Part shown: in pieces, positions 10,976-23,745 of the stretch | Numbering within the stretch: the first letter of the stretch is position 1 | Layout: each line of letters starts with the position of its first letter | From: Polymyxa betae | Taxonomy: Eukaryota; Endomyxa; Phytomyxea; Plasmodiophorida; Plasmodiophoridae | Reading direction: 5' to 3' | DNA length: 64,000 nt | Assembly: GCA_003693705.1 (NCBI GenBank) | Contig: RBZT01000667.1 | Location: 39,405-103,404 of the forward strand | Position numbers and translations under genes: made by a program | Notes under the pieces: generated by a model | The model's input: the letters and a program-made list of their open reading frames with translations, nothing else | The model's database searches: none | Told to the model about the DNA's origin: nothing

Positions 10976-13703
10976 TCACTGAAGAGGTAAATCGGCAAGC
11001 GCGGTCACTATCCTTTTCTCCTTCAAGCCCTTTAATCTTGATTGTGTAAAAAGTGACTGCACATTCCGGAAATGTTCCAGGCACTCTGAAACCATTTTCG
11101 GTTCCATGACGCTCTCAACAGCCAATGGATTAATCTTCGACCTAGGACTGACTTGCAACATTCCAACCGAGGAAACCGTTTGTAGGCTGCATTGCGAAAT
11201 AAGCATTGCCCTCATGATGCTTCCATGATTCTTACCGTGTAGAAAGCGATTTAAATGACGCTCCCTGTGAAGGTAAAACCATGAGAATTCCATGTAAAGC
11301 ACGGATTAAAGAAGGAAAGCTCTGGGGATCCAAAAGTTGAAGGCGGAGGCGTATGAATACTGGACTCTCGATCAACATTATGAGCCGGTCGATCTCAATC
11401 AGGAATCCGACAGTCACCTGGGAATCGGCACTGCGATAGAAAGTGTTGATTGAATAATTGCAGATTCAAAACCAAAGGTCTTACAAACAGCAAACAACTG
11501 CATTTGCTAGATCATATGCTTGGGACAGAAGGCAAAGACTGAGTGTTGCCACAGGGTTGTAAACCCAAGCTTGGAGCAATGTTTTGAGCAGATCAACCCC
11601 ATCTTTTGATTGCAGACAGTTCTGAACCTCGCGTCGAAATTCATACAGACTCGGTGAGGTAAGCAAAAGGTCGCTCAAGATCTGGATTACTGTGCTTAGA
11701 GACTCTAATAATTGCAAATGAACGAGAAGCAAGAGTCGTACTAATGGCAAATACCAAGTTGGTAATCTTGAGACGATGGGAATAAACGGGATATGGCACA
11801 AAAAACAACTCGTGGAGTTAGTAATGCACACAATTCTCGAACAATCAAACTGCTTCTTGATTTCAACAGTAGGGAATCAACACAAAGCGCTCTCAATAAA
11901 TGAGAGAAAAAAGAATCGAAGTAAGCGGGATTCCGAGAGATTTCGGCAAGAAGGGTAAGATCAACCTAGAAGCAACTGAATTAAACGAAGAGATGAAATT
12001 AGCTGTTACCTGAACAACGTGATCAGAAGGATCTGATAATGTTTGAATAAGTGCAGGAAATAGTTGATCAATGGCTTTAAATAATTCGTCTGGATGCTTT
12101 TCCAGAACCATTTGTATCCAATCCAAAACTGCAGACAGAAACTGAACATCTAGATTGCATTGATTACTAGATTGCTTACTGGGAAGCTTTGTGCATGCCC
12201 TGTTCAGGTTCAGATTATCAGTCAACTGGTGAAGAAGACCTTCTAACGCTGAGAGTGGCTCATTGGAGCTTCCAACCTGCAATCAGTTAAGTGAATATTT
12301 GTAACAGTTTAGAGACAACTAGCCTGATGCATCATGGATTTGCTAATGGACTCAGCTTGAGATCGAATATTGTCATGGTCAGTTTCGCTCATGCAGGTCA
12401 ACAAGCCATTAATGAGAACTGGATAACGAGGTAGTAGTCTACCCTTAAAAAGGACCACGAACGATTCAAGCCATTTCAATGCCATCAGTTTGCATACAGC
12501 AGGGCAAGATCCTGAACTTTGTTGAACTAAAACAGGGATCTAACAATTCATTAATATTGGGGCAACCAGAGGCAACAAACTACCATGTCTTCAATGGTAT
12601 CAGGCTGAGTCGATGTGATTTCATTCAAAAACTCTGACAGACATTCGTCAGCGGCTGTGACAATAGAAGGGTTTGGATCCGCCAGCATATTGAACAAACC
12701 GGACAGAATTCCAGGAAGAAATCGTAATAAATCGATATCAGGTACTGAGTCAAGAACCTGAAAAGCATTGAACAAAGGTATTGTAGTGTTAAGAATATTC
12801 AACCTGAATCCAGCCAACATTCAATTCTCTTATGGCACTATCTTTGATCAAAATGCGTTCTTGCAGTAATGGCATGAAGTTTGCGATGTTGAATCTAGTC
12901 GCTGGACTTAGCATTTCGCTCAAAGCAACAGTCAGTTATCATTACTGGTCTGATTCTGTAACTACGTCTTTCATGAGCCTATCCAGCAGCGATGCAGCAT
13001 TGCGAACGTCAGGATCTGGGTCTGCATGCAATGTGCATAAACCATCATAGATGGCATTGAAATGCTTCAGGACATGGCTTCGGCCGATCTTCGTGATGTT
13101 GTATAGAGACTCGCAAGCGTAATATCGGCATCTGCTCTCCTGGTCTTGCATCAGCAAAAGAACTGGCGGAAGCAAGCCTAAATTTTTTGAAAAAGGAAGT
13201 CAACAACAACATGTGCGATTTACTGTCAAGATATTGGTTGCAAGACTGGCCTAAACCGATTGCAACAGCTATAAGACCGTTAGAGCAAATCTGAAAACAG
13301 AAAAAAAATGTACCAGCCAGGGCTATTAATCCTCCCTTGCGACAGTTCGATTGGGTGCTTGCAATGAAATCAGAATTCAGCATGGCGACTAATTGGGTTA
13401 GTCAATAGATTGCCTAACAACATTCATATAAAGTTACTGATAGAATTCACATTAGCAGGTGATGGATCCTGTTTGACTAGATGCTCGACATCCAAAGCGG
13501 CAGTTTTCCTTTTCTCATACGATCTATCGCTGAGACCCTTAATCACAGAAGCTGGCACCAGGTTGCTGACGCTCCTGAGCTGGAATTAAGCTTGCCATAC
13601 CGAATCTGCTAATATCTGACATTGCCGGAGAAGGAGACGGGCTCTTCGAAGCTGAGTTCGTCGGGAGCACCAAGGCCGCGGCCGACCAGACTGCTTCTGA
13701 CAT
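10976..13703 (-). CDS. VAC14: VAC14, scaffold of the PIKfyve/Fab1 complex
   Basis: VAC14 holds the Fab1/PIKfyve lipid kinase and Fig4 phosphatase together on endolysosomal membranes and controls PI(3,5)P2. Several exons on the minus strand carry its HEAT-repeat signature: [87 protein letters not shown], and [20 protein letters not shown]. The C-terminal LQVSPRSK block precedes the TGA at 10976. The stop lies 34 bp from the TSC1 stop, in convergent orientation. The 5' end is uncertain. The ATG at 13703 opens a Ser/Pro-rich frame that needs a further splice before the first HEAT repeat, so the true start may differ. Confidence 0.9.
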
Positions 13704-14168
13704 GATTCAAACTAAGTTTCAGCACTTGATTGTGACGATATGTAGTACGTATCGTAGCTGCCCCGTTCCGATTTCCGTATCTTAAATTAGCTTTTTTCAA
13801 CTCATTTTAGTTTACCCTTCTTATAAGATGGCATTGAGCTTGGCTTAACGAAAACTGTTTTTTCTACAAACATTTCAAAGAATGCGATGGTATGCCTTAG
13901 GTGGCTGTTTATTTGTGTCAAATACATACAATGGTCGCACCGCGTTCAAAAAATACAGATGCTCTTGTCGTTCCAAGTTATTATGAAATGTCCACGAATC
14001 GACACTTTCTAACTCAGAATTGTATGGTCTTGGATTTCAGCACCATCAGAATATATGGTAAATATTGAGACCTTCACCGACGCCATAAACAACTGGACAC
14101 CCGGGACCCTTCATAATTGGACGTGTTGCAAAGGAATATTTTACTACTTAAGTATTTGAACAAGCTCG
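13704..14168. other. Intergenic region upstream of two divergent genes
   Basis: These 465 bp separate the VAC14 5' end from the secreted-protein gene. I see no open frame of note. It presumably holds both promoters. No clear TATA box or repeat stands out. Confidence 0.4.
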
Positions 14169-14633
14169 ATGCCAATGGACGGGAGACTGTTATGCTTGCT
14201 GATCTTCGCCAGGCTGGCCACTTGGTCAAATGGGCAGGTCATCACAGATAACACGAAAATGGGTGTTCGCTTAAATATCGATATGAACGTTCAAGCACAT
14301 TTAAGAGCTCTACAGCAGCAGATTGCTAACATTGGAATGAGTACATTCAAATCAAGCTGGCTAGGGGATGCCGGCTTTGCCCGTCAAGCAGATTTGTTGG
14401 GATCTTCCGAAGCAGGATTAGATGCCTCAGTCAGCGACTCTTTCAGAGGCGAAGCAGTGCTCAACCATCAGGGCGCTGCTATGGCTCTCCCTGGTGCCAC
14501 GCTTATAGACACAAGAAACACAGGAGGATTATATCAGAAGCGCTCCCAGAACTCGGATATCAATCGATGGCTGAAATCAGGGCTTCGTTCTACGACCAAT
14601 GGGAAAATGGCCAATTCATTATATATGTCATAA
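14169..14633 (+). CDS. Small secreted protein, unknown family
   Basis: An uninterrupted 154-codon frame starts at the ATG at 14169. Residues 1-22 form a signal peptide (hydrophobic core LLCLLIFARLATW, likely cleavage after NGQ or just before). The mature part is polar, has no cysteine, and is rich in Ala, Gly, Ser and Asn, with helical stretches such as VQAHLRALQQQIANIG. No domain is recognised. The lack of cysteines argues against a disulphide-rich secreted effector. The frame is single-exon and ends at TAA. Confidence 0.5.
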   Translation: MPMDGRLLCLLIFARLATWSNGQVITDNTKMGVRLNIDMNVQAHLRALQQQIANIGMSTFKSSWLGDAGFARQADLLGSSEAGLDASVSDSFRGEAVLNHQGAAMALPGATLIDTRNTGGLYQKRSQNSDINRWLKSGLRSTTNGKMANSLYMS

Positions 14634-14754
14634 AAGACCGCTTTATTAAAACTGAAATTTATATAACAAGCAGCTGCTATCTACCGCTATAGTAAGGTGG
14701 TCGTCTCCATCTGACACGCGGACTACCCATAGAAACTTTATCACATCCGTCATC

Positions 14755-15077
14755 ATGTTTGCCATTGCTAGACGTTTCATAGCTCATTGCACATCGCAAG
14801 CAACAGCCGTCTCTGCTGCCTTTTTCGCAACCACTACGAAACTGAAGACCCATAAGGGAGTTGCCAAGCGGGTTAAGCTAACCAAAAACGGCAAAGTTAA
14901 ATGGTATTTTACCTCTGTATTATGAATGAAATTTGCAATTAATTGGGTCCCAGCGGACACATAGGACGCCGACATCGGGCACAGTCTAATTCAGGAGATA
15001 AGACGCGAGCCATGCGCCGGCCTAGGTTCATTCTTGGAGCTGAGGCTACCACCCTGACCAAGATGCTGAGAAGCTAA
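14755..15077 (+). CDS. MRPL35: Mitochondrial large-subunit ribosomal protein bL35m
   Basis: A component of the mitochondrial 60S-type subunit. Exon 1 (14755-14903) begins with a basic, Ala/Ser-rich presequence of about 27 residues, then the hallmark KLKTHKGVAKRVKLTKNGKV of bL35. A 50-nt intron (14904-14953) joins in frame to GHIGRRHR and a basic tail ending at the TAA at 15075-15077. The total is 90 aa, normal for the family with a targeting peptide. The acceptor at 14953 was chosen over the one at about 14963 because the latter leads to an early stop. Confidence 0.85.
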
Positions 15078-15213
15078 GTTATGCCTCATTATAAACAAGA
15101 CCAGTTGCGCAAACCTTTTGCTTTAATAACGGCGGCAAGCCGAACAGCATGCGAAAGAAGTTATATTTATTCAAGAACAGTTTCCAGATTGCAAACCACG
15201 CTGCAACTAAAAT

Positions 15214-15669
15214 TCAGTGATTGTCAAAAAGGGGTTCAGCATCAACACCTGCTAATATCAGCACCACATACAGCAATACGATGAAGGCTATTAAGCCAAA
15301 ATTTAGAATAGTTGCTGTCAAGGAGGGAGGGATCGAATCAGCCATGTGTATTTCCATATGATTTTCATTGGTAACAGCAGCCGAGCAATTAATATAGAAA
15401 GTCGCGTAGCTGTCCGTACATATGTGATGTGCATCAGTTTTGGCTGTTGCCACATGTTTCTCCCCGTAATGGCGTAATCCCGAAATCTCTATCAAAGAAT
15501 ACAAGATTCTACATCCGTTCTTATATAAAAGCTGGCAAGCCACGAAGTCGTTTGCTCTTAACTGATAAAAACACCCAGAAGTATATGGACCAAAACCCGG
15601 TCCCCTGCCATTTTGGGACCGAGCTTTTATAAATTCCAATGTGTAAAAATTTTTTAAAATTCCGGCCAT
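15214..15669 (-). CDS. Hypothetical protein with C-terminal membrane segment
   Basis: This is a 151-codon minus-strand frame. The last 35 residues contain one strongly hydrophobic segment (TATILNFGLIAFIVLLYVVL) close to the C-terminus, as in a tail-anchored protein. The first part contains several Cys and Tyr residues and no known domain. Introns may interrupt it, since parts of the upstream frame look less protein-like. I cannot name a family. It lies directly downstream of the decayed zinc-finger gene on the same strand, and the two might be parts of one broken locus. Confidence 0.3.
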   Translation of the reverse strand: MAGILKNFYTLEFIKARSQNGRGPGFGPYTSGCFYQLRANDFVACQLLYKNGCRILYSLIEISGLRHYGEKHVATAKTDAHHICTDSYATFYINCSAAVTNENHMEIHMADSIPPSLTATILNFGLIAFIVLLYVVLILAGVDAEPLFDNH

Positions 15670-15699
15670 TTGTGAGCCACAATGTGGCTGGAGGAGGGA

Positions 15700-15963
15700 G
15701 TGCTGATGTTTGAGTCGTAAGTGTCTGGATAGATTGCTTTGCTATCTGAATTATCGCTTGCACACTTCGCAGGCGAACGGTTTCTCGCCGGTATGTACTC
15801 TCTTGAGCTGTGTCAGATTGGCAAGCGACCTGAATTGACGTTTGCACACATCGCAGGCGAACGGTTTCTGGACGATAGATGTTCTTTGTGCTCTGTTAGC
15901 ATGCCTTTCTGCCTTTGGCGTTGACTCCATTCGGAGCATGTATAGGCGCCGGACACATAGCAA
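15700..15963 (-). pseudogene. Decayed C2H2 zinc-finger gene
   Basis: Read on the minus strand, three degenerate C2H2 fingers follow each other. The first (YTCSEW...) has lost its second cysteine and is out of frame with the next. The second begins FACDVC and continues to the HTGEKPFAC linker but has Leu where the first His should be. The third begins CEVCKR and ends in SRHLRLKH, but has an in-frame TAA and TAG inside the finger, at positions where Gln or Ser would be expected. The TGEKP linker makes the origin clear. The lost ligands, frame change and two stops indicate a pseudogene. Confidence 0.7.
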
Positions 15964-16228
15964 GGAGCCAGTCCTTTATTTCAATGACGTGCCAGTTTGA
16001 TGTATGAAAAACGTTTACTGCCATTTGCGATCACCGATGTTTTTTTTCGCCCATATCAATGTCGGCATGTTCAGCAATTCTTCTTTGCAGCTGAAAGTCT
16101 TTCAGGCGTCCAGAAATTGGTTAAAGAATGGCGGTCATTCATTCGACATCGTTGCCAGGGATCACGTTTCTGTAACAGAGTTCATGGAACGATGTCTTTT
16201 GAAGATGCCGAGTGTGAGTTTGGCGTAA

Positions 16229-16986
16229 TCACCAGTTTGATCCTGGTGATTGCACAACGGTTGCCGAATCCCGCCATGTGGCTGAGCATGCCTTAGATCC
16301 GGCGCCCTCGGGAATACTTGTAGAAAAAATTGCTCCAATAAACGAATCGGCGCCAGCTGTCCCCTCTGTTACAATCCCCATCGACCGCGCTTCGTCGTTT
16401 GTCATAAGGCCAGTAGAACAGCGCACCACAGCTTCAGCCATCGCGTCATCGTATTCATTGATTAGATCGCGCGTTGGTTTTGCTTCCCGTTGGAGGAGCA
16501 AAAGAAGCATGAACTGATCGTCACTTGTATGGCATCGTTATAGGGCAATGGCTTGCCATCCTTAAAGATTGTTCGGTTGCATCTGAAATGGATAAGCCGA
16601 AATTCTGAACTGAATGCAAGCTCGACTCCACAATAATGGCAGACGAATGGACCGTTTCGAAGCCGGCTGAAACATTTAGAGCGCTCTTCAATGCGTCTTG
16701 TTTTAAAGCTATTGCTCGAAGCGACGCCTGCTAAAGCAACTTTAATTAGGAAAGCAGTCGTCCATGATTCGGTCGTTTTGGTCGTGCTTCTGACGTTATT
16801 GGCAATTTGTTCAACCATAGTTTGGGATGTCCGATATGCAATTGCTTCGTCCCGTAAAGGTATCTCCCGGTGGACAAGGGCTTGGCCCCACTCATCTGTT
16901 AGTTCAGAAATCTAGGCTGCAAGATCGAGTATAAGCGAGACAAGGATTGCAAGCAATAGATGTTTGGAAGATGACGATCCCTCCAT
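16229..16986 (-). CDS. Candidate secreted/membrane protein gene with interrupted frame
   Basis: The ATG at 16986 opens a signal-peptide-like stretch (KHLLLAILVSLILDLAA) followed at once by an in-frame TAG. The frame then continues open and protein-like for about 120 codons, including FVCHYCGVELAFSSEF, a Cys pair reminiscent of a zinc-binding loop. A second open frame (16229-16510), rich in Ala, Asp and Glu, follows in a shifted phase. I could not find introns that remove the TAG and join the two frames cleanly. It is either a multi-exon gene I failed to resolve or a gene broken by mutation, like its zinc-finger neighbour. Function unknown. Confidence 0.3.
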
Positions 16987-18186
16987 GACTAAGGATAGCG
17001 TTACATCCCCTGAGTCATGGAATGCGACCCGATGGGGCCATCAACCGCCCCAGTTCGCGCTACATTCTTTCAAATGGCCGCTGTTCTGCTTATAGACATG
17101 GGCTTCTGGGTATCTCAAGTTACCTACGTCAACAAAGCTATGCCAATACTCACTGCAACAAATTCGGCATTATCTTTTATGATCTGCGGCTATCTCTGGC
17201 CCGTCTTCATGGCATCGAGCCCGATTCTGATGACGTAGGTTTCAAAAGCAAATGCCAACTTGCTGAGCAACTGCATCGATTACAGGTGCTTTGTCTGTAT
17301 GTTCACAGGGCTGTTATTCTTTTGATAATCTTTCCGCAGATCACTACGTTTCCTGATACCATAGCTACTGTTATGACAACGAAACTATGGGATGAGGTTG
17401 ATGTCGCGGTCGCAGAATGGAACAAGATGTAGACGACAATATGATGGTCTGCTGTGGTTCAGGGTTCATAATAAAGCCTCATTTTACATATTAATCAATG
17501 CTTCGCCAAATCATGCACGTCCCATCATTAATGTATTGTTCAAAATTATGATCAGTTTCTACATAATCAGCAACAGTAATTGGGCATTTGACTCGTTGAG
17601 TCCCAAATCCAACCAATATATCAATTACAGATATAGGTAAACAGCTCAATGATGAGCTGCAGCAGGCCTGCTCGACTTTGATGCCGTACTCGACCATGCT
17701 GCAAAGACTGTGCGGGAGCTCAAGGTCGTTTGTTATGCTGAATTTTAACACGTGATGCAGGATAGAAAGTCGTGAGAAGATCTTGGAAAAACATCAGATG
17801 AAAGACAGAAACATGATAATGATCTAATCTAGCGACAGACACGAATTTGGGCTCGTGTTTGGCAACAATCAAGAATTTAAGAAACACAAACATTTCTTTT
17901 CGACTGCATTATGCATATTTTGGCTGCGTTTCAGCAAAGCTTGCCGGATTGAAGAAATCATCGCGTCTGTATCGCGTTTATGGGTTAACGAGATCTCTTG
18001 ATAGGTTTAATAACTGCCTTCCTCAGTTTATGAGAAAGACAAAGAAGTCGATAATACAATGTCGTGGGGGACGCCGTTCCGCACTGCAAAACTGAAACTA
18101 ATTTAGCCTTTCTGCTTTGTGCGGCCGATATCGGTCTGATGACCGAATCCATTTCTTTTAAATGATTGAACACCAGGAAATCCACC
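16987..18186. other. Region with short unassigned open frames
   Basis: A + strand frame at 17017-17238 (73 codons, moderately hydrophobic) overlaps another at 17022-17432. A minus-strand frame at 17491-17751 (86 codons) looks protein-like but has no known domain. None joins convincingly to a neighbour. This stretch probably contains one or two small intron-rich genes or remnants. Confidence 0.3.
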
Positions 18187-21100
18187 ATGGAGCAGAGACC
18201 CAGCGAAACTGCCCAGATTGCCAGGAAAAATTACGAAAATCAGCGCCGCTGGATTCCTGCAGCTTGTTTTCAGTACTGATAATGAGATTTATGTCGCCAT
18301 TGATGTCCTTGGGTTATAAAAACCCACTTACAATGGATGACATTCCCCTGCTTCCGACAGAAGACGATCTTGCTAATGCTCGTGACCGTTTTCTTCGCAA
18401 TTTAGCGGTTCGTATTGTGACTTTGAAAAGATGAAGTTTATGTTTTTACAGGCGGCTCGCGCTAAGGGAGACGAATCCACTGTGTTCTGCTTAATCAAAA
18501 CTTTTTGGCCCCGATGGCTCCGAGCTGCAATTGTACTCTTTTTTTCTGGTTTTGCAAGCTTGGCGAATCCTTTCATCATCACAGACTTTGTCAGAAGTAT
18601 AAAAGAGAACTGCCACAACCTGACGCACGGCTTGCTAGACGCCTTAGGTCTTTTTCTCGCCGGCACTGTTTCATCGCTATTAGTGGTAAATCGCGTCTTA
18701 TGCTTTGTTGTACCATGTTAACATTATCAGAATAATGCATATTACAACAATGTTCGCGTTGCTGGGGTGGTTCGCGAAGCTTTGATGGCAGCAATCTACA
18801 GTAAAAGTCTCCTACTAAGCTCATCAGCTAAAACTCCCACAACGACTGGGGAGACTGTTAACTTGATGGTAATGTGACATTCCTAGTTTGTTTGATTTCA
18901 GTGCTTATTATCATAGTCGGCTGATACACAGCGTGTCTATGAATCCGTCCTGTATGTTCATTACATATGGCTGTCGCCTCTGATTGTCATCACCGGTCGG
19001 CGCTGGAGATTTCAAACCCCAGGTGTCGCTGATACGTGGTTGCAGTATGCGGAGTGCTGGTGTATGAAGTCGGCTTAGCAGCGCTGTATGGAATTGTTGT
19101 TTTGCTGGCACTTGTTCCTCTGCAATGGCTTGGAACTGTATTAGCTACCCGGTATCGACGAGCTATGCTTCGTCATACTGATCACAGGATTATGTTCACT
19201 TCCGAAATGCTGACTGGAATTCGGATAATCAAACAGTTCGTTTTTCGTCTGATGATCTTTTGGAAGCTTAAAATTGGAACAGATATGCTTGGGAGAAACC
19301 AGTTAGTGAAAAGGTGTCTCAAATTCGGGGTTGGTCGTTTTCTGTTGTCGCTGCAGATTATTGATTCTCGATCCTTAGCTCAAGAGATTGCTGATCTGTG
19401 GAAATTGCTGATTGTTAACAATATCTCGGTTGCCCTGTTCAACGTAAGTGATGTATTATCTGTACCGGTAGTAATTGAATGTAACAAGGTCTGGCCGGGA
19501 ATTGTTACTGCTGTAATCTTTATTGGTTATGTTCTTGAGGGTCATACTCTGACGCCGTCTATTGTATCAATCCTGCAATTTTACTGGCATCAAACTGAAA
19601 TTTTGTATTGTTTGCAGGTTTTTATGATTATGGCGTTACTAGTGGCAATAAGGTTTCCTATAAGCATGATACAGAAAGCCTTTCAGGTCGGCACTGATGC
19701 CCTTGTGTCATTGCGAAGGTTTGCTGATGGCCTGATCGTCAACATTTTTTGTAAGAGTCAGTTCCTCAGAATTGGTGTATTTCTGGCTCTTCCAGAGATG
19801 GATTATACTGGTCGTACCACAGATACCGATGCGCCTGGGACGATTATCATTCGTAATGCTTCATTCAGGTATATGCGTGCATTTTCCGGTCCAAGATAAT
19901 GACATTGTTAGCTACGATCCATCGTCTCAGGCTCCTGTTCTACGAAATATCAATTTAAATGTCCAGCCTGGCACCTCTGTTGCAGTGATTGGCCCTGTTG
20001 CCTCGGGAAAATCTTCTTTATTATCGGCCATTCTGGGTGAGATCCAAACTGTTAGCGGAAGCATATCAGTATCAGGATCCACCGCATATACCAGTCAACA
20101 TCACTGGATCAGAAACAAGTATGGCATTATCTGAGTTTTACGATTATCAAACGCTAATGTGGTAGTGACTAGGACAGTACGAGAGAATATTATTTTTGGG
20201 AAGGAATTCGAAGAGAACAAATACAATGCAGTGTTGGCAGCGTCAGCATTAATCCAAGACCTCAATATCTTACCTGCTGGCGATTTGACCGAGATTGGAG
20301 AACAGGTCAAAAGCGTTGATTAAAATTGCACTGCAAATAACATTCTAACAGGGAATAAATCTGAGTGGTGGTCAGAAAGCACGAATCATGTTTGCTCGTG
20401 GTAATTTTTCCCTTGTGAAGCATTATGTCGATGCGATCTGAACGTACCTTTAGCGTGCTACGCTGATGCCGACATTGCTTTGCTTGATGATCCATTCTCT
20501 GCTGTTGATGTGAACACTGGTAACATTATGTTTCAGTATGGCATCAGAGGTACGTACGAGTTCAACCAGCATCTATTTCACTTTTCGGATCTTACCTAGG
20601 CCTTCTGTCTCGCACGACCCGTGTCATTACATTAAACTCTCATCTGCATTTTCTTAACAACGTTGATCTCATTGTCTATTTTAGACTGCCTGAAGGTTTG
20701 CTTAGCGCTGAGCTTCGTATTTTTTGTGTCTTCTTGAGTGATTCAGTTATCAGGTGAAGGAGACACTATTGTTGAAATATACGATTGCTATCAGAACTTT
20801 ACTGAATGTCATCCTAATTTTGAATTTGCTGAAGGCAAGCCCGCTGAAGAAGCGAACATAACGGTTGCAATGAAGCAGTCGATAGTAAAGGAAATCCTGG
20901 TTGAGAAGGAAATGGAACAGGTCTTCTTATCTCTGCAGCACAGCTCTCACTGCAACTGAAATGGATTCAGATAGGAACCGTTCGGCCCCGTGTTTATCTG
21001 GACTATTTAAAGCAATGTTCAGTTTTTGGTGCTGTATTTTCTGGACTGATAATCCTCTTATCATTCCTGATTGGCCAGCTTATTCGTGTTGGCTCCGATT

Positions 21101-23745
21101 TAGTGTCTGGGTTCTGGTCGCAAATGCTGCATCCAGGTTAGCATTAGTTCAGTTCCCAACGCTTTTCCAGAATCGGTTTCTCTAGATCAGAATTGGTGGA
21201 TTCTGCTTCAGAGCACAATAACGGCAGCGGCTCTTGTCACTTTTGTAATTCGTTCGTTTATTTTCAACAATATGACTGTTCGCGCTGGTCGGCTTTTACA
21301 TGATACTCTGTTCGAGCGGATTGTGAGAGCACCTGTACCGATATTCTATGGTCAGCAGTCAAGAGCATTGGTGTGTTCTCTTTCCCCTAATGCGAACAGA
21401 TATCACTCCAATTGGGCGCGTTGTGAATCGGTTTAGCAAAGATATGGACCAAATTGATGTTTCAATTTCAGACTTTTTAGGTTCGTCGATTTAATCGCAA
21501 ATTTTGCCAACATCATCTGATTATGTACTTGACAGGGCAGCTGTTATTATATGGGTTGACTTTAGGTCTGATATGATATTCGTGCACTCTACGTACTCTA
21601 ACGCTGGGACTCAGTGATTTCGGTTCTACTTAGTTGCTACGCACTCCCATGGTTCATCCTTCCGCTTGTGCCAATAATGGCTTTCTTTTATTGGATCCAG
21701 CGATACTTCCGTTATAGCAGTAGGCAACTTAAGCGTATCGAAGGGACCTCACGCTCACCAATTTTCTCAAAATTTGAAGAAACGTTGACAGGTAACTATG
21801 TTAGAATGTTAGAACTTTCTGGGCGGCAGTGTCATTGCTGTATACAGGTTTGGCCACGATTCGTGCCCATCGGAAACAGCTCGAATTTACCCATGAGGCT
21901 GAGCACACTATTGAACGAAATAGCCAGGCTCTACTGGCCAATGTAAAGTTGGCGATCTATTTGTGATAGAATGACAAACACATTCTAGCAACTAGCTGGA
22001 AGATGGTTGGCACTGCGACTTGACCTGGTTTCGAACTTGGTCATTGCTGGAGTTGCAGTTGCGATCGCATCGATTAGCTGCTCTGTTGATTTAGCAATCG
22101 CCATTGTTGCTCTGGTTCAAGTGTGATCTTGCCGAAACCTTTCATTTTCAACGAACGTCATTGCCGACTTAGGTCACGCAACTAACAGGGATGCTGCAGT
22201 GGACTGTTCGTGTGTCGACTGAAGTTGAGAACAATGTTATTATGTATTTACAGTTAAAGTGGCTTCCTGATTTCTTCCAGATGACTGCAGTTGAGCGCGT
22301 TTTAGAATATACAGATGTGGCTCCAGAAGCCCCGTCAACGACACCAAACGACCCTGATGAATCTTGGCCGAACAAGGGAGAAATCGTACTTCGAAATCTT
22401 GTATGGCAATTCTTCACTGTCTAGCTACTGCCTTTAATTTACCCGAACAGCGAGCTCGATATCGACCAGAATTACCTTTGGTTTTGAAAGGAATTAACGC
22501 TCATATCAAGTCGATGGAAAAGGTTGGCATTTGTGGCCGAACTGGTATCATTTCTGAAATTGATCTGTGATATGCGATAATCTGTTTCTCAAGGATCCGG
22601 AAAATCGTCCTTGCTGTTGTGCTTACTAAGAATGATTGAACGAGACCCTTCCGGGGGACCAATCATTATCGACGATGTTCCTACCGATACTATTGGATTA
22701 CATTGTTTGCGATCGCGGATCAGTGTTATCCCTCAAGACGCTGTGCTATTTTCTGGTACGATTAGACAAAATCTTGATGTCTGTAAAGGTTGCTCTATTT
22801 TTTGTGTTCTTTACTGATATGTATAGCCGTTTAATGAGCGAACTGATGAAGAAATAACCGAATCGTTGCGACATGTATATTTCATTTCAGATCGAAGCAG
22901 TGTGTCATTAGATGATATGGTTGCTGAAAGAGGCTCAAATTTTAGCTTCGGGCAACGTCAGTTGATTGTCAGCCACGTTAACTTCTTGGTAGTCGATATA
23001 TTTTACTAATATGCATTGTAGTGCATCGCCAGGGCATTTTTACGACGCTCGAAGATTATTATCTGCGATGGTAATAATAGTGTAATTGCTGCAGCTTAAT
23101 TTACATTATTTTTTAGAGGCTACATCGGGAATTGATTCCAAGACGGATGAATTGATTCAAGCAGCAATACGATCACTGTTCAGTAAGTCAATCGTACTCA
23201 GACTGCAAAGAAATCAAAATGGATTCAAAGAGAGACAAACCGTAATCACAGTTGCTCATCGTCTTGAAACAATTGCGGATTCTGACCGAATTATGGTTAT
23301 TCGGGAAGGCATTGTTGAAGAATTTGATACACCACAGAATCTCATTGGTATTCGTAACTATTTGTGCAAACATAACGACTATAACCGCTTACAGACAATC
23401 CTAATGGATACTTCCGACAGATGGTGGAAAGTGTGGGAGAATCTGCAGTTGAGCGGTTCAAGGCCATCACCAAAAAGAATATATTTACTAATCATGCTGA
23501 TTAAAAATGTACAATCTCGTGCATTACTTGATAGCGATGCAGAACGGCTTTGAAAAAATTTCGTCTTTTCCGAATTTGTTCCAAGAATATTGCTCTAACA
23601 GGATTATAAGCAATCTGAAGCGTTACTCGCATCTTCTAGTAACGGGTATCAACATTCGAATATTCAGCCTTTAAGCGTTTTGAACCCGTTTGATTGCCAT
23701 GGAGATAATTTAGCAGGCAACGAAACTGATTCTACAGCCCAGTAG
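18187..23745 (+). CDS. ABC transporter, subfamily C (MRP-type), two TMD-NBD halves
   Basis: A membrane exporter of organic anions or glutathione conjugates, by family. Many short exons give a full transporter. The N-terminal cytoplasmic stretch is [22 protein letters not shown]1 includes [16 protein letters not shown] and [19 protein letters not shown] (intron from about 19232). NBD1 has Walker [10 protein letters not shown], the loop [10 protein letters not shown], signature LSGGQKAR and Walker [16 protein letters not shown]2 follows. NBD2 has Walker [26 protein letters not shown], a signature-like FSFGQRQL, Walker B IIICDEATSGID and [10 protein letters not shown]. The junctions around both NBDs splice in frame. 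The start at 18187 has an excellent context (CCACCATGG), but a one-base frame change seems needed near 18265-18280. The last exon probably ends at the TAG at 23743-23745. NBD1 Walker A has Ala for the usual fourth-position Gly. Confidence 0.85.
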
